The notes: generated by a model not told the origin, from the sequence alone. A stretch of 64,000 nt of DNA from JBBROS01 sp963792675 (GCA_963792675.1 CAWBWT010000002.1:2046001-2110000), one strand, 5' to 3'. Shown: positions 8,965-17,666, counted from the first letter of the stretch. Translations and numbers: made by a program.

Positions 8965-9035
8965 AGAGTGATCCGATCAATCGGGGTCACTATCGGATGC
9001 ACATGCTCGCAAAATCAAGGTCGCTGGAGCTCAAG

Positions 9036-9083
9036 CCGATCCGCTTCGATCGGATTGGGCCCCGGAGCGGCTCCACCGGGGCC
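9036..9083 (+). terminator. Candidate transcription terminator after the idonate-dehydrogenase gene
   Basis: Two hairpins lie in the 253-bp gap after the dehydrogenase gene. The first is a 6-bp stem, CCGATC at 9036-9041 with GATCGG at 9048-9053. The second is an 8-bp GC stem, GGCCCCGG at 9058-9065 with CCGGGGCC at 9076-9083 (10-nt loop), followed by GTTTCC. The short T run makes it a weak intrinsic terminator, but it sits where the operon should end. Confidence 0.5.
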
Positions 9084-9217
9084 GTTTCCGCCATCGTCTC
9101 ACGCGGATATTCGCCTGCGGGCCACCTTGCAGGTTAGATCCTGGCGAACCCGTTTCAATCGGGCGCGCTGCACCTCGACGGCGGGCTGCGGTCCTGAACG
9201 GGTGGAAGGGATGTGGC

Positions 9218-10039
9218 ATGGGCGCTGATGGCCAGGGCCGGATGAACGAGGCCGAGCGCGCGGACGTCGATGACCTGTCCGCCCCGCGCGCCCGCATCAT
9301 CTACGAGGTGGTTCGCCGGCAGGGCGACGAGGAGTTGAAGCGTCCGCCCGGATCGCTGTTCTGGTCGGGCCTTGCGGCCGGCATCACCATCATGGCGTCG
9401 GTGATCGCCCAGGGCGCGCTGCAGCAGAAGATGCCGGCGGACACGGCGATGCGGGAGGTCATCTCCGACCTCGGCTACTCGCTGGGCTTCCTGATGGTGA
9501 TCCTCGGGCGGATGCAATTGTTCACCGAGCAGACCATCGTCACCGTGCTGCCCAACATGGCCGAGTTCGGCTGGAGCAAGCTCGGCGTCACGGCCCGGCT
9601 TTGGGCCGTCGTGTTTGCCGCCAACCTGATCGGCACCTGCGTGGCTGCGGCAATGGTCGTCTACGGTCACCTGATGGGTGAGGAGTTGACGGCGGCGATG
9701 ATCGAAGTCTCGGCCAAGCTGCTGCAGAGGTCGCCGCTGAGCATGCTGCTGCAAGCGGTCCCGGCCGGGTTCCTGATCGCCTCGGTCGCCTGGATCCGCG
9801 CCGGTGTCAGCGGCAGCGAGTTCTGGGTCGTCCTCGTGCTGACTTATGCGATCGCGCTCGGCAGCTTCGCGCACGTGATAGCCGGCAGCGCCGAGGTGTT
9901 TCTACTGGTGTTTGCCGGCCAGACCGGGTTGGGCCACGCGCTCGGCGGCGTCATCCTGCCGTCCCTGGTCGGCAACGTCATCGGCGGCACCGGCCTGTTC
10001 GCGTTACTCGCGCATGCGCAGGTCCGGCAGGAGATCTGA
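9218..10039 (+). CDS. Formate/nitrite transporter (FNT) family protein, YfdC-like
   Basis: This 273-residue integral membrane protein has about six hydrophobic segments, starting at LFWSGLAAGITIMASVIAQG. It includes the FNT-type loop LGRMQLFTEQTIVTVLP and the paired half-helix region FAGQTGLGHALGG. The roughly 45-residue hydrophilic N-terminus and overall pattern match the YfdC-like branch of formate/nitrite channels rather than FocA or NirC. The transported anion is not known. The stop overlaps the next ATG (TGATG), so it is coupled to the GNAT gene. Confidence 0.85.
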   Translation: MGADGQGRMNEAERADVDDLSAPRARIIYEVVRRQGDEELKRPPGSLFWSGLAAGITIMASVIAQGALQQKMPADTAMREVISDLGYSLGFLMVILGRMQLFTEQTIVTVLPNMAEFGWSKLGVTARLWAVVFAANLIGTCVAAAMVVYGHLMGEELTAAMIEVSAKLLQRSPLSMLLQAVPAGFLIASVAWIRAGVSGSEFWVVLVLTYAIALGSFAHVIAGSAEVFLLVFAGQTGLGHALGGVILPSLVGNVIGGTGLFALLAHAQVRQEI

Positions 10040-10464
10040 TGCTGAGGCGCCTGGGGCGCGATGAGATGGACCAGGTTGCCGCCATCCACCGAGCGGCCTT
10101 CGACGACCGTCTGCCATGGCTCGCCGGGCGTTACACGCCGGCCGAGGATCGCGTGTTCTTTCGCGATCAGGTGTTCCCGCGACATGACGTTTGGGGGGCC
10201 ATCGATGGCGGGATCGTCGGGTTTATCGCGTTCGGTCACGGCTGGGTCGAGCAACTCTACATCTTGCCAGCACGCCAGGGATGCGGCTGGGGCGGCGCCC
10301 TGCTGCAAGTCGCCAAGCAGTTTTCCACGAGCTTGCAGCTCTGGACCTTCCGGCGGAATGCGCTCGCTCGGCGCTTCTACGAGAAGCACGGTTTCCAGGC
10401 GGTCGAAGAGACCGACGGGAGCCGCAACGAGGAACGTGAACCGGACGTCCTCTACCGCTGGTGA
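10039..10464 (+). CDS. GNAT-family N-acetyltransferase
   Basis: This 141-residue protein shows the GNAT core. A strand (GIVGFIAFGHGWVEQLYILP) precedes the acetyl-CoA loop (ARQGCGWGGALL, variant of Q/R-x2-G-x-G/A), and the C-terminal block ALARRFYEKHGFQAVEET is typical of small-molecule or peptide acetyltransferases. The acceptor is unknown. Translation is probably coupled to the FNT gene through the one-base TGATG overlap, and the gene converges on the DRL-like oxidoreductase gene. Confidence 0.88.
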   Translation: MLRRLGRDEMDQVAAIHRAAFDDRLPWLAGRYTPAEDRVFFRDQVFPRHDVWGAIDGGIVGFIAFGHGWVEQLYILPARQGCGWGGALLQVAKQFSTSLQLWTFRRNALARRFYEKHGFQAVEETDGSRNEEREPDVLYRW

Positions 10465-10488
10465 TGCAGGCCTGGGGCGGCCGGAGGC

Positions 10489-11847
10489 TTACTCCGCGGC
10501 GCGCGCCACCGGCCGCGCCGCGTCTTCCATCTCACGCCGGACCGCCAGCACGTCGGCGTCGCCGCTGAGCTCCACGTCGGCGAAGCGGACGATGCCGTCC
10601 TTGGCGACTGGCCGCTTCAGCTTGCATCCATGCGCCAGCCCGATCGGCAGCCCGCCTTCGGCCAGGCTGCGCCGCGCCGGGATCGCGTCGGCCCAGACGG
10701 TGTAGCCGCCCTCGCCGTCGAGCGTTTCGCCGGGTTGCAGGTCGCGCTTGGCGAAGGCGACGGCGTCGCCGCGGAACGCGCGGGACGAGCCGGTCGGTTC
10801 GTGGCGGAGCACGGCCGACAGCACGCTGACGCTGGTTTCGAGGCCGATCAGGTGGAACGGGCGCCACATCGAGGCGTACCAGCCGGACGGGTCGGTCATG
10901 AGACCATATTGGCGGAAGCAGGCGCGGACGTACTCGTTCGGCGCCTTGAAGGTCACGAACACGCCGAAGCGGATGTTGTTCGACACCTCGCGCCCGTCCG
11001 GCTCCTGGCTGGCGGCGATGTCAACTAGGCCGGACCGCTCCATGCGGCCGCCATCGGCCACCGGGCGGAACACGCGCGCGAGGTCGTGCAGCCCGGCGGG
11101 CGGAAAGGCGAGGCCTTGCTCGGGGCAGTCCAGCCCGGTGCCGTTGGCGACCGCCGCCATCTCGATCGCCGCCTTGGTGCCGTCGGTGAAACAGTTGTAC
11201 ATCTTCGGGTTGAAGTCGCCCTTCGCGACCTCTTCCGGCGAGAAGCCGAAGAAGCCCCAAACGGTGTCGGGCGTGGAATAGCGGTAGCGCGGCTCGAAGT
11301 TCATGCCCTTGCCGGCGGCGGTGATCTCGAAGCCGGACGCGCGCGCCCAGTCCACGAGCTCGCAGATCAACGCCGGCTGATCGCCATACGCCATCGAGTA
11401 GACGAGGTCTTTCGCCCGTGCGCGGGCGGCGAGCGCCGGGCCGCACATGACGTCGGCCTCGACGTTGACCATGACGACGTGCTTTCCGCCGTCGATCGCG
11501 GCAAGCGCGTGGCGCACGCCGGCCAGCGGGTGGCCGGTCGCCTCGATGATGCATTCAACGCCGTCGGCCGCGCACAGCGCGCGTGCGTCGTCGAGCACGC
11601 AGGTGCCGCCGGTGCGCACCGCCTCGGCCAGCGACGAAGCGGCGTAGCGCTCGGCGGGCCAGCCGACCCGGTCCAGCGCCGCCCGTGCCCGGCCGACGTC
11701 CAAGTCGGCGACGCCGACGATGTGCAGCCCGGCGATCCGCTGCGCCTGCGCCAGCACCATCGAGCCGAACTTGCCGGCGCCGATCAGCCCGGCCCGCACC
11801 GGCCGCCCGGCCTCGGCCCGCGCCGCCAACAAGGTGTGGAGGTTCAT
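10489..11847 (-). CDS. NAD(P)-dependent oxidoreductase, DRL/homoserine dehydrogenase-like with SAF domain
   Basis: This 452-residue protein has an N-terminal Rossmann fold (GLIGAGKFGSMVL at about residue 20), a middle catalytic domain (MAYGDQPALICELVDWAR and AAGKGMNFEPRYRY), and from about residue 355 a C-terminal SAF-type domain (AKRDLQPGETLDGEGGYTVW). This is the architecture of the DRL (DXR-like) family first described in Brucella, where one member makes methylerythritol phosphate; most members sit in carbohydrate catabolic clusters. It closes an operon with a TRAP transporter and a split transketolase, 16 nt after the permease gene. A catabolic role is more likely than isoprenoid synthesis, but that is inference. 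Confidence 0.78.
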   Translation of the reverse strand: MNLHTLLAARAEAGRPVRAGLIGAGKFGSMVLAQAQRIAGLHIVGVADLDVGRARAALDRVGWPAERYAASSLAEAVRTGGTCVLDDARALCAADGVECIIEATGHPLAGVRHALAAIDGGKHVVMVNVEADVMCGPALAARARAKDLVYSMAYGDQPALICELVDWARASGFEITAAGKGMNFEPRYRYSTPDTVWGFFGFSPEEVAKGDFNPKMYNCFTDGTKAAIEMAAVANGTGLDCPEQGLAFPPAGLHDLARVFRPVADGGRMERSGLVDIAASQEPDGREVSNNIRFGVFVTFKAPNEYVRACFRQYGLMTDPSGWYASMWRPFHLIGLETSVSVLSAVLRHEPTGSSRAFRGDAVAFAKRDLQPGETLDGEGGYTVWADAIPARRSLAEGGLPIGLAHGCKLKRPVAKDGIVRFADVELSGDADVLAVRREMEDAARPVARAAE

Positions 11848-11863
11848 CGTTGCATTCCTTCGA

Positions 11864-13807
11864 TCAGGGGGAGGGCACGAGCCCGGTGGACAGCCACGGC
11901 ACGGCGGCGACCACGAGCAGGCCGAGCGTGAGCGCGCCGAGATAGGGCCAGATCCGCCGCAGCCCGACCTCGGGCGGCACCCGGCCGATGATGCAGGCGG
12001 CGTAGTAGCCGAGCCCGAACGGCGGCGCGAACAGGCCGATGCCCATCGCCAGGATCACCACGACCGCATAATGCAGGTCGTTGATCCCGACCTGCTTGGC
12101 GATCGGGAACAGCAGCGGCCCGAACAGCACCATCGCCGGAATGCCCTCGAGCACGCTGCCGAGCACGACGAACACTACGATCGAGATCGCCATGAAGCTC
12201 GCCGCCCCGCCCGGCACCCCGGTCATCGCCGCCGCCAGCGCGTGGCTGAACCCGCTCTGGGTCAGCGCCCAGGCCATCGCGGTGGCCCCGCCGACAATGA
12301 GCAGGATAGCGCCGGACAAGGTCGCGGTCTCGACCAGCATCGGATACAGCCGCCGCCAACTGAACTGCCGGTAGATCAGCAGCCCGACCACGACCGTGTA
12401 GGCGACGCCGATGGTGCTGACCTCGGTCGCAGTGGCGACGCCTTCCACCACGGCGGTACGGATCACGAACGGCAGCAGCAGCGCCGGGATGGCGATCAGG
12501 AAGGTACGGCCGACCACCCGGCCCGGCGCGCGCGGCACGGCCTTGTGGTTCTCGCGGATGGCGGCGCGCCGTGCCACGAAGGCGAGCACGAGCGCCAGGA
12601 ACAGGCCGGGCAGCAGACCGGCGGTGAACAGCCCGGCGATCGACACCGAGGTGACGGAGCCGATCACGATCAGCACGATCGAGGGCGGGATGGTCTCCGA
12701 CATGGCGCCGGAGGCGGCGAGCAGCGCGATCAGCTCGCCCTCATTGGCGCCACGCCGCTTCATCTCCGGGAACAGCACCGGCGCCACCGCCGCCATGTCG
12801 GCGGTCTTGGAACCGGAAATGCCGGACACGAGCAGGATCGCGCCGATCAACACGTAGGACAGGCCGCCGCGCACATGTCCGACCAGGGCGGCCAGGAACT
12901 CGACCAGCACCCGCGCCATGCCAGTCATTTCCATGAGCTGGCCCAGCAGCACGAACAGCGGTACGGCAAGGAGAATAAGGCTGCTCATGCCCTCGTCGAG
13001 CCGGCCGATGACGATGCTGACGGGGGTGCTGGTGGTGGTCAGCAGGTAGGCGACGGTCGCCATGGCAAAGCCGAACGCGATCGGCATCCCGGTCATGACC
13101 GCGAGGCCGAGCAGGCCGATGAAGAACACCACCAGGTTCCAGTTGCCCATCGCCTTCAGCGTCGGCCCGGCGACATAAAGCGCCGCGCCCAGCAGCAACA
13201 GCACGGCGGCGGCGGCCAGCAGGTCGCGCAGCCGGTAGTGCAGCATCTGCACCACCCCGGCGATGGCAATCAAAGCGAGGCCGGCGGGGAGCGCCGCTGC
13301 CCGCACCAGGCCGGACCAGCCGAGCGCCGGGGTTTCGATGAACGACTGGTCGTCGGCGTATTCGAGCGAGGCGTTGAAGGTGAAGGCGACGAACAGCACC
13401 GGCAAGGCGACCGCCAGGATCTCGGCGACCGCCCGCAGACTGGGCGGCATGCGGCCGACCACGTAGGTCAGGCGCATATGCTTGCCGCGCTGCACCGCGA
13501 CGGCCGCGCCGAACATGGCGAGCCAGAGGAAGATGATGGACGCGAGTTCGTCCGACCAGATGATCGGGGCGTGGAACACGTAGCGGGAGATGACGCCGAT
13601 CAGCAGGATGAAGACTTCGGCGACGGTGGCTAAAACCGTGGGAATTTCGATCAATAAAGCCAAGGCGCGGTCGATCGGCGCAAGCCAGGGCGCTGCCCTG
13701 GACCCGCTGGTAGCGGCGCCCCCAGACCCGCGATAATTGGATTTCAAAGGCTCCGCCTTTGATGGGGATCGAAGGGGCAAAGCCCCTTCGCCTTCGGCCA
13801 GCTTCAC
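11864..13807 (-). CDS. TRAP transporter fused permease (DctQ-DctM)
   Basis: This is a fused small-plus-large TRAP permease of about 647 residues if it starts at the GTG overlapping the dctP stop (TAGTG at 13807). The N-terminal quarter is DctQ-like, with four helices and the motif SRYVFHAPIIWSDELA. The rest is DctM-like with about 12 helices and the signatures ILLVSGISGSKTADMAAVAP and FVVLGSVLEGIPAMVLFGP. It uses an ion gradient to import substrate delivered by the DctP protein. The first 40 codons read through palindromic repeats, so the true start is uncertain; a TTG at 13663 would start just before the first helix. Confidence 0.88.
   Translation of the reverse strand: MKLAEGEGALPLRSPSKAEPLKSNYRGSGGAATSGSRAAPWLAPIDRALALLIEIPTVLATVAEVFILLIGVISRYVFHAPIIWSDELASIIFLWLAMFGAAVAVQRGKHMRLTYVVGRMPPSLRAVAEILAVALPVLFVAFTFNASLEYADDQSFIETPALGWSGLVRAAALPAGLALIAIAGVVQMLHYRLRDLLAAAAVLLLLGAALYVAGPTLKAMGNWNLVVFFIGLLGLAVMTGMPIAFGFAMATVAYLLTTTSTPVSIVIGRLDEGMSSLILLAVPLFVLLGQLMEMTGMARVLVEFLAALVGHVRGGLSYVLIGAILLVSGISGSKTADMAAVAPVLFPEMKRRGANEGELIALLAASGAMSETIPPSIVLIVIGSVTSVSIAGLFTAGLLPGLFLALVLAFVARRAAIRENHKAVPRAPGRVVGRTFLIAIPALLLPFVIRTAVVEGVATATEVSTIGVAYTVVVGLLIYRQFSWRRLYPMLVETATLSGAILLIVGGATAMAWALTQSGFSHALAAAMTGVPGGAASFMAISIVVFVVLGSVLEGIPAMVLFGPLLFPIAKQVGINDLHYAVVVILAMGIGLFAPPFGLGYYAACIIGRVPPEVGLRRIWPYLGALTLGLLVVAAVPWLSTGLVPSP
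13685..13789. repeat. Cluster of short palindromes at the dctP-dctQM junction
   Basis: Three hairpins stand in a row. They are CCAGGGC at 13685-13691 with GCCCTGG at 13695-13701; AAAGG at 13746-13750 with CCTTT at 13756-13760; and GAAGGGGC at 13771-13778 with GCCCCTTC at 13782-13789 (loop AAA). They resemble mobile REP-like palindromes seen between genes in GC-rich alphaproteobacteria and may stabilise or attenuate the operon message. They overlap the apparent 5' end of the permease reading frame. Confidence 0.6.
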
Positions 13808-14829
13808 TAGGCCAACGTGCCGGAGATCGACTGCAGCGCCGTCCACGCCGCGTCGCCGAACTTGCCGCGCCAGTCGGCGTAGAAGCTCGTCTTCTGCAGC
13901 GCCGCCCGGAACGCCGCACGGTCGGGCTCGACGAACTCCATGCCCTTCGATTGCAACTGCCCCTTCAGCGACGCGTCCAGCTTCGCGGCGTCCGCGCGCT
14001 GGTCCAGGACCGACTGCCGGATCTCGCGCCGCACGATGTCCTGCACCGCCGGCGGCAGCTTCGCCATGGCGCGGCGGTTGGCGAACTCGCCGAAGCAGTC
14101 CCAGATGTGGCTGGTCTGGCTGCAGAACTTCTGCACCTCGTACAGCTTGGCGGTCTCGATCACCACCAGGCCGTTCTCCTGCCCGCCGACCAGCTTGGTC
14201 TGCAACGCGGTATAGACCTCGTTGAAGTTGATGCTGGTCGGGGCGGCGCCCAACGCCTGGAACAGCCCGGTGAAGATCGGCGACACCGGCACCCGGATGT
14301 GAAAGCCCTTGAGGTCGGACGGCGTGCGGATCGGCGCATCCGACGAGGTGATCTGCCGGAAGCCGTTATCGGCGTATGGGCCGACCACCTGGATGCCGGC
14401 CTTCTCGACCTGTGCGGTGATGTACTGGCCCAACTCGCCGTCCACGCCGCGCCAGACCTGGTCGTAGCTGGTGAAGGCGAAGCCGACGTTGACCAAGGCC
14501 GCCGCCGGCACCAGCGTGGACAGGACCGAGTTCGACACGTTGAGGAACTCGATGCCGCCGGCCCGCACCTGCGAGATCAGGTCAGTGTCGGACCCCAACT
14601 GGTTGTTCGGGAACAGCTTGATCTGCAGCTGCCCATCGGTCGCCTTGGCGATCCGGTCGAGCCCTTCCTGCAGCCGCGTGTTGATCGGGTTGGTCGGCGA
14701 TTGCCCGGTCGCATACTTATACTCGAACTCCGCCGCCCCGGCCGGCCGGGTGCGGATCGCGAACAGCGGCAGCGCCGCGGCCCCCAGCATGGTACGGCGT
14801 GGCAGCTTCGGCGCGTCGGACCCGTTCAT
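13807..14829 (-). CDS. TRAP transporter substrate-binding protein (DctP family)
   Basis: This 340-residue periplasmic protein carries a Tat-like signal (KLPRRTMLGAAALPLFAIR), with cleavage probably after the AGA near residue 32. The mature part has the DctP fold. LKGFHIRVPVSPIFTGLFQA provides the conserved arginine that usually binds a carboxylate, and FNEVYTALQTKLVGGQEN is the family signature. It would bind the solute and hand it to the fused permease encoded next. The conserved arginine suggests an acidic substrate, for example a sugar acid. It lies 39 nt downstream of the transketolase C-terminal subunit gene. Confidence 0.93.
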   Translation of the reverse strand: MNGSDAPKLPRRTMLGAAALPLFAIRTRPAGAAEFEYKYATGQSPTNPINTRLQEGLDRIAKATDGQLQIKLFPNNQLGSDTDLISQVRAGGIEFLNVSNSVLSTLVPAAALVNVGFAFTSYDQVWRGVDGELGQYITAQVEKAGIQVVGPYADNGFRQITSSDAPIRTPSDLKGFHIRVPVSPIFTGLFQALGAAPTSINFNEVYTALQTKLVGGQENGLVVIETAKLYEVQKFCSQTSHIWDCFGEFANRRAMAKLPPAVQDIVRREIRQSVLDQRADAAKLDASLKGQLQSKGMEFVEPDRAAFRAALQKTSFYADWRGKFGDAAWTALQSISGTLA

Positions 14830-14868
14830 ATGGATGTTCCCTCGGAAGCGGCGCCTTGGGGCGCTCGT

Positions 14869-15909
14869 TTAGGCTTTCAATTGGGCACGAATGGTCGCCG
14901 CCACGCCAGCCCCGTCCAGCCCGTAATGGCGATAAAGATGCGTGGGCGGCCCCAGCAGCGAATACTGGTCCGGCATGCCGATCCGCACCAGCCGCGCGCC
15001 CGACCCGGCGCCGGCCAGCACCTCCGCCACCGCCGAGCCGAAGCCGCTGGTGACGTTGTGCTCCTCGGCCGAGAACAGCACGCCATGATCCTTGGCGGCA
15101 GCCAGAACGGCCGCCTCGTCGATCGGCCGGATCGAGTAGGCGTCCACCACGCGCAGACCAATGCCGTCCTTTGCCAGGATGTCGTGCGCCTCGATTGCGG
15201 CATGCACCAGGTTGCCGATCGCGAACACGGTCGCATGCTTGCCGTCGCGCAAGGTGGTGCTGCCGCCGATGCGCCAATCCGGCGGAGCGTCGTACACCAC
15301 CGGCTCCCGCCCGCGGCCGACCCGGAAGTAAATAGGGCCGTCATGGTCGATCGTGCTGCGCAGCGCGCTGCGGATCGCGTTGGCGTCGCAGGGTGCCATC
15401 ACCACCAGGTTGGCGATGGCCCGCAGCAGGCCGATGTCCTCGTTGCAGTGGTGCGAGGTGCCGTAGAACCCCATGGCGATGCCGGAATGGGTGCCGACCA
15501 TGCGCACCTTGAGGTTCGGGTAGGCGATGTCGTTGCGGATGTTCTCCGCCCCCATCAGGGCGAGGAAGAAGCTGTAGTTGGAGATGACCGGCAGCAGTCC
15601 GGTGGTCGCCAACCCGGCCGCGGCGCCGATCATGTTGCGCTCGGCGATGCCGAAGTTGAAGTAGCGGTCCGGGAAACGCTTGCCGAAGTTGATCACCTGG
15701 GTCGGCCGCCCGAGGTCGGCCGTGCAGACCACGATGTCTTCGCGGCCTTCGTCGGCAAGTTGGATCAGCGTTTCGCCGGTGGGCAGCTGCAGCGAGAGGT
15801 TGAGGCTGCCGACCATGTCCCAGGATTTCGGGTCCATGCCGGGCCGCACGGTGGTCTCGGCCATGTCCACGGCCGGATTGCCGCCCATAACTGAATAGGC
15901 GCCGCTCAT
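14869..15909 (-). CDS. Transketolase, C-terminal subunit (split enzyme)
   Basis: This 346-residue protein corresponds to the pyrimidine-binding and C-terminal domains of transketolase. It includes the conserved Glu region FGIAERNMIGAAAGLA and the C-terminal block RVVDAYSIRPIDEAA. It must pair with the N-terminal subunit encoded just upstream (16061-16921) to form the thiamine-diphosphate site. I start it at MSGAY (15909); an in-frame ATG at 15966 would lie inside the repeat. Split transketolases of this size occur in catabolic routes such as apulose-4-phosphate cleavage (AptA/AptB), which fits the TRAP/SDR neighbours without proving the substrate. Confidence 0.9.
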   Translation of the reverse strand: MSGAYSVMGGNPAVDMAETTVRPGMDPKSWDMVGSLNLSLQLPTGETLIQLADEGREDIVVCTADLGRPTQVINFGKRFPDRYFNFGIAERNMIGAAAGLATTGLLPVISNYSFFLALMGAENIRNDIAYPNLKVRMVGTHSGIAMGFYGTSHHCNEDIGLLRAIANLVVMAPCDANAIRSALRSTIDHDGPIYFRVGRGREPVVYDAPPDWRIGGSTTLRDGKHATVFAIGNLVHAAIEAHDILAKDGIGLRVVDAYSIRPIDEAAVLAAAKDHGVLFSAEEHNVTSGFGSAVAEVLAGAGSGARLVRIGMPDQYSLLGPPTHLYRHYGLDGAGVAATIRAQLKA

Positions 15910-15930
15910 CGCACGGCACCACGGCGATGC

Positions 15931-16021
15931 GTCATGGCCGGGCTCGACCCGGCCAACTTGTCCCAACGAGCCCCGGCGGCCCGGCGCGCGAGAGATCCCC
16001 GCGTCGAGCGCGGGGATGACG
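15931..16021. repeat. REP/BIME-like palindromic repeat, copy A
   Basis: This 91-bp element begins GTCATGGCCGGGCTCGACCC and ends with CCCCGCGTCGAGCGCGGGG followed by ATGACG. Each end is a GC-rich palindrome, and the outer sequences GTCAT...ATGAC are inverted. The same architecture recurs at 31307-31398 and 34430-34521. It lies between the two split-transketolase genes. Confidence 0.75.
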
Positions 16022-16060
16022 TCGAGAGGCCTTCCCGCCCAATCGAAGACGACGAGCTAT

Positions 16061-16921
16061 TCATCCCACCACTCCCGCCTCGATCTCCGCCAATGCCCGG
16101 TCGCGGTCCTCAGGTCCCAGAAAACCCAGATGCCATTGCCAGGCGTGCTCCATGAACCCCACCCCGCGGCCGGCGATCGTGTCGGCGATGATCACCGCCG
16201 GGCGCTCGCGCGGCACGTTCAACGCCCAGTCCAGCGTCTCGCCCACGAGGTCGAGGTCGTGGCCGTCGATCCGCCGCACGTCCCAGCCGAACGCCGTCCA
16301 TTTCTCGGCCAGCGGCTCGTTGTTCATCGTTTCGCTCACCACGCCGTCCGAGCCGACCGCGTTGTTGTCGACGATGCCGACCAGGTTCGACAGGCCGAAA
16401 TGCGCCCCGCTCATCGCCGCCTCCCAGACCTGGCCCTCGGCCTGCTCGCCGTCGCCCATCATGCACACCACCCGGGCGGGCGAGCCGCGCTTGCGCAGGC
16501 CGAGCGCCATGCCGACTGACACGGACAGGTTGTGGCCGATCGAGCCGGACGAGAAATCGGTTCCGCGCACCTTCTTCATGTCGGGGTGGTCGCCGTAGGG
16601 CGAGCCCAGCCGCGTGTAGGTGTAGAGCTCGTCCCACGGAAAGAAGCCGAGATCGGCCAGCACCGGATAGAGCCCGATGGCGGCATGGCCCTTGCCCATG
16701 GTGAAGCGGTCGCGGTCCATCCATTGCGGCTCGTCCGGCCGCACGTGCATGAATTCGTAGTAGAGCGACGCCACCAGCTCGGCCATCGAGAACGAGCTGC
16801 CGTAATGGCCGCTGCCGCAGATGTCGGTCAGCTTCACCGTCTCGCGCCGGATCATTTTCGCCTTCTCGCGCAGCAGATCCTTGCTCACGTTGCGGCGTGG
16901 TCTGCCGTTGGGTCTATCCAT
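16061..16921 (-). CDS. Transketolase, N-terminal subunit (split enzyme)
   Basis: This 286-residue protein is the thiamine-diphosphate-binding half of transketolase. It contains GSGHYGSSFSMAELVASL near residue 36, DRFTMGKGHAAIGLY, and the cofactor motif GDGEQAEGQVWEAA running to the conserved Asn pair in IVDNNAVGSDG. Alone it should be inactive; the partner is the 14869-15909 product. Its start overlaps the 3' end of the upstream SDR gene by 8 bp, so coupling is likely. Two separately encoded halves of about 290 and 345 residues are typical of catabolic transketolases rather than the housekeeping single-chain enzyme. Confidence 0.92.
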   Translation of the reverse strand: MDRPNGRPRRNVSKDLLREKAKMIRRETVKLTDICGSGHYGSSFSMAELVASLYYEFMHVRPDEPQWMDRDRFTMGKGHAAIGLYPVLADLGFFPWDELYTYTRLGSPYGDHPDMKKVRGTDFSSGSIGHNLSVSVGMALGLRKRGSPARVVCMMGDGEQAEGQVWEAAMSGAHFGLSNLVGIVDNNAVGSDGVVSETMNNEPLAEKWTAFGWDVRRIDGHDLDLVGETLDWALNVPRERPAVIIADTIAGRGVGFMEHAWQWHLGFLGPEDRDRALAEIEAGVVG

Positions 16922-17666
16922 GGATCAGCATCCCCCCGTTCACGTCGATGGTGGCGCCGGTCACGTAGCCGCTGAGGTCGGACGCCAGGAACAGGAAGAT
17001 GCGCGCCACATCGATCGCGTCGCCGAGCCGGGCCAGCGGGATGCCGCGTGTGATCTCCGCCTTCATGTCGGGTGTCAGTTTGCCGCCGGTGATGTCGGTC
17101 TGGATCAGCCCGGGCGTCACGCAATTGACCCGGATGCCGTCCGGCCCCAATTCGCGCGCCATCGCCTTGGCCAGGCCCAGCACCCCGGCCTTCGCGGCCG
17201 AGTAGTGCGGGCCGCCGAAGATGCCGCCGCCGCGCTGCGCCGATACGCTCGACATGCAGGCGATGCTGCCCCGGCCGCGCGCCCGCATCCCCGGCACCAC
17301 CGCCTGGCTCAGGTTCAGCACGCCGCGCAGGTTCACGTCCAGCACGGCATCCCAATGGGCGGCGCCGATCTCCATGAACTTGAGCGGTTGGGTGATGCCG
17401 GCATTGTTCACCAGCACATCGACCGGCCCCATCGCCGCCTCGACCGCGGCAATCGCCCGCAGGCAGCCATCGTGGTCGGTGACGTCGCATTCGAAGCCGT
17501 GGTGGTCGGGGCCGATCTCGGCCGCTGCGGCGGCGGCTTCCTCGGCGCGCAGGTCGAGGATCGCCACCCGGGCGCCATGCTCGGCGAACAGCCGGGCGGT
17601 GGCGAGGCCGATGCCGCGCGGGCTGGCGGCGCCGGAGATCACGGCGATCTTGCCGTCGAGCAGCAT
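16914..17666 (-). CDS. SDR-family oxidoreductase (3-oxoacyl-ACP reductase-like)
   Basis: This 250-residue short-chain dehydrogenase begins MLLDGKIAVISGAASPRGIG after a strong GGAGG ribosome-binding site. It has VLVNNAGITQP for NNAG and the active-site YSAAKAGVLGLA. The C-terminus YVTGATIDVNGGMLI is standard for FabG-like enzymes, many of which oxidise polyols or sugar acids. It is the first gene of the minus-strand operon with the split transketolase and TRAP transporter and faces a divergent LysR regulator, so it probably acts early on the imported compound. Confidence 0.9.
   Translation of the reverse strand: MLLDGKIAVISGAASPRGIGLATARLFAEHGARVAILDLRAEEAAAAAAEIGPDHHGFECDVTDHDGCLRAIAAVEAAMGPVDVLVNNAGITQPLKFMEIGAAHWDAVLDVNLRGVLNLSQAVVPGMRARGRGSIACMSSVSAQRGGGIFGGPHYSAAKAGVLGLAKAMARELGPDGIRVNCVTPGLIQTDITGGKLTPDMKAEITRGIPLARLGDAIDVARIFLFLASDLSGYVTGATIDVNGGMLIHG

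Noticed and set aside
13807..13846. ATG at 13846 as the start of the fused TRAP permease
   Set aside because: It would overlap the last 13 codons of dctP with no homologous sequence; the GTG overlapping the dctP stop or a later start is more credible.
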